NCBI GenBank assembly: GCA_042408875.1
Contig: JBHOQS010000015.1
Location: 186,001 to 250,000, forward strand
DNA: 64,000 bases
Reading direction: 5' to 3'
Source of the DNA: JBHOQS01 sp042408875
Lineage (GTDB): Bacteria; Chloroflexota; UBA11872; JBHOQS01
The position numbers and the translations under genes are program-made. Of this stretch, positions 62,385 through 64,000 are shown one piece after another. Within the stretch, counting starts at the first letter, position 1; every line of letters begins with the position of its first letter. The notes under the pieces are model-generated. The model saw only the letters and a program-made list of their open reading frames with translations, did no database searches and had not been told where the DNA came from.

Positions 62385-63284
62385 TCAGACCATCGGCCGG
62401 TGCTGCGCTTCCTCGCGGGACCGCTGCTGCTCACGCTCCAGGTCGGCTTCGACCTCAGCGCGGATATCCTCCAAACGGATGACCATGCGCTCGACGGTGA
62501 GGGTGAGCTCATCCAGGGTGCCATGCGGGGCGATCAGGCCGTAGATCGCTGTGGGCAGGCCGGCCCGCAGCGCCCAGCACACATCGCCGTACGACCAGTG
62601 CCACCACTCGCCCCGGTAGTTGGTGAAGCCACCTGCCATCATGGCCTCCCGCAGCATCTGCCGGTTGCGCTGTGCCTCCGGCGAGAGACCAGGCACATTG
62701 GCAAAGCGCACGCGCGGCGTGTCCTTCAGCGGCGAGACCATATCCAGTGGCTCACCATCAGGGCCGACGATCGTCACGTCCACAGCAGCGCCGCAGGAAT
62801 GGCCCGGTGGGCTGTAGGGCACATCCGGTGGATGGGAAAGCTGGTTGATGCGCCGGCGGATGGTAGCGTAGGACCATTCGGAGTGCTGGCGCTGCAGGCG
62901 CAGGAAGTGGCGCCAGTAGCCGCGCGCCTGCGCCCAGATAGGGCGATGCGCCGAGCTAACGCGCAGGCGGTAGCCTGGCGGGAGCGCTGCGGCGGCGCGC
63001 TTGAGCATCTCCGCCGGGGTCTTGCGCAGATACGTCGCTGTGGCATACATCTCCAGTCGCTCGGGCGGGATGGCCAGGATCACCTCGGGACACACCTCCC
63101 GCAGGTCGACCAGCGGCTCGCCGCATTCGACGATCTTGATCCGCCGCTGGAGATGAAGCGGCTCGCCACCAATAGCCCATTCGGGGTACCGGCGGCGCGG
63201 CTGCGCCTGCTCGAGCTGGGCCGGGCCGGCGCTGGAAGGCGCAGAAGACAGCGAAGAAGAGCGAAACGCAGTCGTGTCTACCAT
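62385..63284 (-). CDS. VanX-type D-alanyl-D-alanine dipeptidase (peptidase M15D)
   Basis: Zinc dipeptidase of 299 residues. Zinc ligands and catalysis are in HSCGAAVDVTIVG (His and Asp) and GEWWHWSYGDVCWA (Glu and His), the M15 signature; RLRVSSAHRPIWAQARGYW supplies the Arg and His around the site. It would recycle D-Ala-D-Ala or related cell-wall dipeptides; a link to glycopeptide resistance is not implied without vanH/vanA. The ATG at 63284 begins after a region with no fold; its ribosome site is weak. No signal peptide. Its C-terminal helix (about 270-295) is highly charged. Confidence 0.8.
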   Translation of the reverse strand: MVDTTAFRSSSLSSAPSSAGPAQLEQAQPRRRYPEWAIGGEPLHLQRRIKIVECGEPLVDLREVCPEVILAIPPERLEMYATATYLRKTPAEMLKRAAAALPPGYRLRVSSAHRPIWAQARGYWRHFLRLQRQHSEWSYATIRRRINQLSHPPDVPYSPPGHSCGAAVDVTIVGPDGEPLDMVSPLKDTPRVRFANVPGLSPEAQRNRQMLREAMMAGGFTNYRGEWWHWSYGDVCWALRAGLPTAIYGLIAPHGTLDELTLTVERMVIRLEDIRAEVEADLEREQQRSREEAQHRPMV

Positions 63285-63434
63285 ACGTCCGACCTGTGCG
63301 GGCGCAGGCGGGTCTGCGTTCTGCGCGCCCGCACCACCAGTAGGATACCACGCCGGGCACTGCCGCGCTCGCATCTGGCACGCCCGACTGGCCTGCTGCG
63401 AGACCGCTGGCCGCCGGGGTATACTGAAAAAACT

Positions 63435-63521
63435 ATGCCTGAAAAGCAACGCCGGGAGGGCCCCTCAGGGCGGTGGCGCCCGCGAACCGTCGCGGACAGT
63501 GCCGGAAAAACGAAGCAGTAG
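63435..63521 (+). CDS. Possible 28-codon leader peptide upstream of MATE gene
   Basis: A short frame starts MPEKQRREGPSGRWRPRTVA and ends 2 nt before the MATE ATG. It has a TATACT -10-like word just upstream (63420-63425) and sits in a GC-rich, self-complementary stretch. Near-contact with the next start would allow coupled translation, since the MATE gene itself lacks a ribosome site. No family; could be chance. Confidence 0.3.
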   Translation: MPEKQRREGPSGRWRPRTVADSAGKTKQ

Positions 63522-63523
63522 CT

Positions 63524-64000
63524 ATGCAAGTACGCATGCAGCACGAGACCACAGAGCCCCAGGAAGTCCTGTACGGACCGCCTGCGCCACTGGTCGGGGG
63601 AGGGCCGGGTCCTGAGCCGCTCTCCAGCGTGGGCCGGCTGGTGTGGCGCATCGCCTGGCCGGCCATTCTGGAGAACCTGCTCCAGACCGCGCTCGGCATC
63701 GTTGACCTCCTGATGGTCAGCCGCCTGGGCGCGCCGGCCGTGGCGGGCGTCGGCACCGCCGTGCAGCTCACGTTCCTGCTGATCTCCGTGATGAGCGCCA
63801 TCACCGTGGGTGCGATGGTGCTCATCGCCCACGCCACCGGCGCCCGCCGGCCCGAGCGTGCCACGGAGGTGGCGCGCCAGGCGCTGCTGCTCGGGCTGCT
63901 GCTGAGCGTTGCTGCCACAGCCATCGGCGTGCCGCTGAGCGAGCCTGCTGTGCGGCTCCTGGGCGTGACCGGCGAGGTGGCCAGGATCGGTGGCGATTAC
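63524..64000 (+). CDS. MATE-family efflux protein, cut by window edge
   Basis: The first 159 residues of a multidrug and toxin extrusion exporter. IAWPAILENLLQTALGIVDL followed by LMVSRLGAPAVAGVGTAVQL and SVMSAITVGAMVLIAHATGA form helices 1-3 with the family pattern. The substrate and energy ion are unknown. The ATG at 63524 was taken; an in-frame ATG at 63536 is equally possible. The gene continues beyond base 64000. Confidence 0.88.
   Translation, partial: MQVRMQHETTEPQEVLYGPPAPLVGGGPGPEPLSSVGRLVWRIAWPAILENLLQTALGIVDLLMVSRLGAPAVAGVGTAVQLTFLLISVMSAITVGAMVLIAHATGARRPERATEVARQALLLGLLLSVAATAIGVPLSEPAVRLLGVTGEVARIGGDY

Noticed and set aside
62222..62524. 100-codon - strand frame ending in a hydrophobic segment
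   Set aside because: It overlaps the dipeptidase gene antisense in most of its length and has no ribosome site or family.
62385..63284. VanX-type gene as evidence of a glycopeptide resistance cluster
   Set aside because: No vanH or vanA-type ligase is adjacent; housekeeping dipeptidases of this type are common.

Overview
The window is high-GC bacterial chromosome. It most likely comes from a free-living member of the Chloroflexota. The pointers are an N-acetylmuramoyl-L-alanine amidase with tandem FGYP-type C-terminal modules, very large glycosyltransferase-39 and YfhO-type membrane proteins, a Uma2 protein, a DUF6062-like protein, and a tig-clpP-clpX-lon block. This assignment rests on family recognition, not on a marker gene. 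I saw no rRNA, tRNA, CRISPR array, insertion sequence or prophage.

Layout. 1-8000: type II NADH dehydrogenase (cut by the left edge), two sugar-nucleotide-type epimerases, two aldo/keto reductases and a CoxD/CoxE-like MoxR-VWA pair. 8180-14570: the protein quality-control run tig, clpP, clpX, lon. 14800-28250: acetyltransferase, small membrane proteins, sulfatase, cohesin/dockerin-like exported protein, a three-gene sugar-acid operon (Gfo/Idh/MocA, enolase superfamily, DUF6807), HAD hydrolase with an orphan DNA methyltransferase, Uma2, and a five-bladed-propeller glycosidase-like protein. 28300-33450: cell-wall amidase, GT39 protein and an SRPBCC pseudogene. 35400-43270: two divergent operons described below. 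43300-50630: a complete phosphate block (phoB, phoR, pstS, pstC, pstA, pstB, phoU). 50780-54790: a MoxR-DUF58-DUF4129 operon. 55000-64000: several broken genes, a DapA-family enzyme, a VanX-type dipeptidase and the start of a MATE exporter.

The most notable signal is three leader RNAs that fit the fluoride (crcB-motif) riboswitch. Each sits just downstream of a near-consensus -35/-10 promoter, and each ends in an intrinsic terminator whose 5' arm contains the pseudoknot strand. Two are back to back. One (+ strand) precedes a cation:proton antiporter, a CBS-domain protein and an MFS transporter. The other (- strand) precedes a five-gene operon: universal stress protein, a protein with a fourfold CxxC/CxxH repeat, two paralogous helical proteins and a membrane protein. 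The third precedes the MoxR-DUF58-DUF4129 operon. Up to eleven genes would then answer to fluoride, most of them with no known link to it.

The window also carries an unusual number of decayed genes: TolB-like, SRPBCC, Uma2, HxlR, spermidine-synthase-like and YfhO-like. It has several short multi-copy repeats in front of operons (periods of 11 or 15-16 bp) that look like operators.
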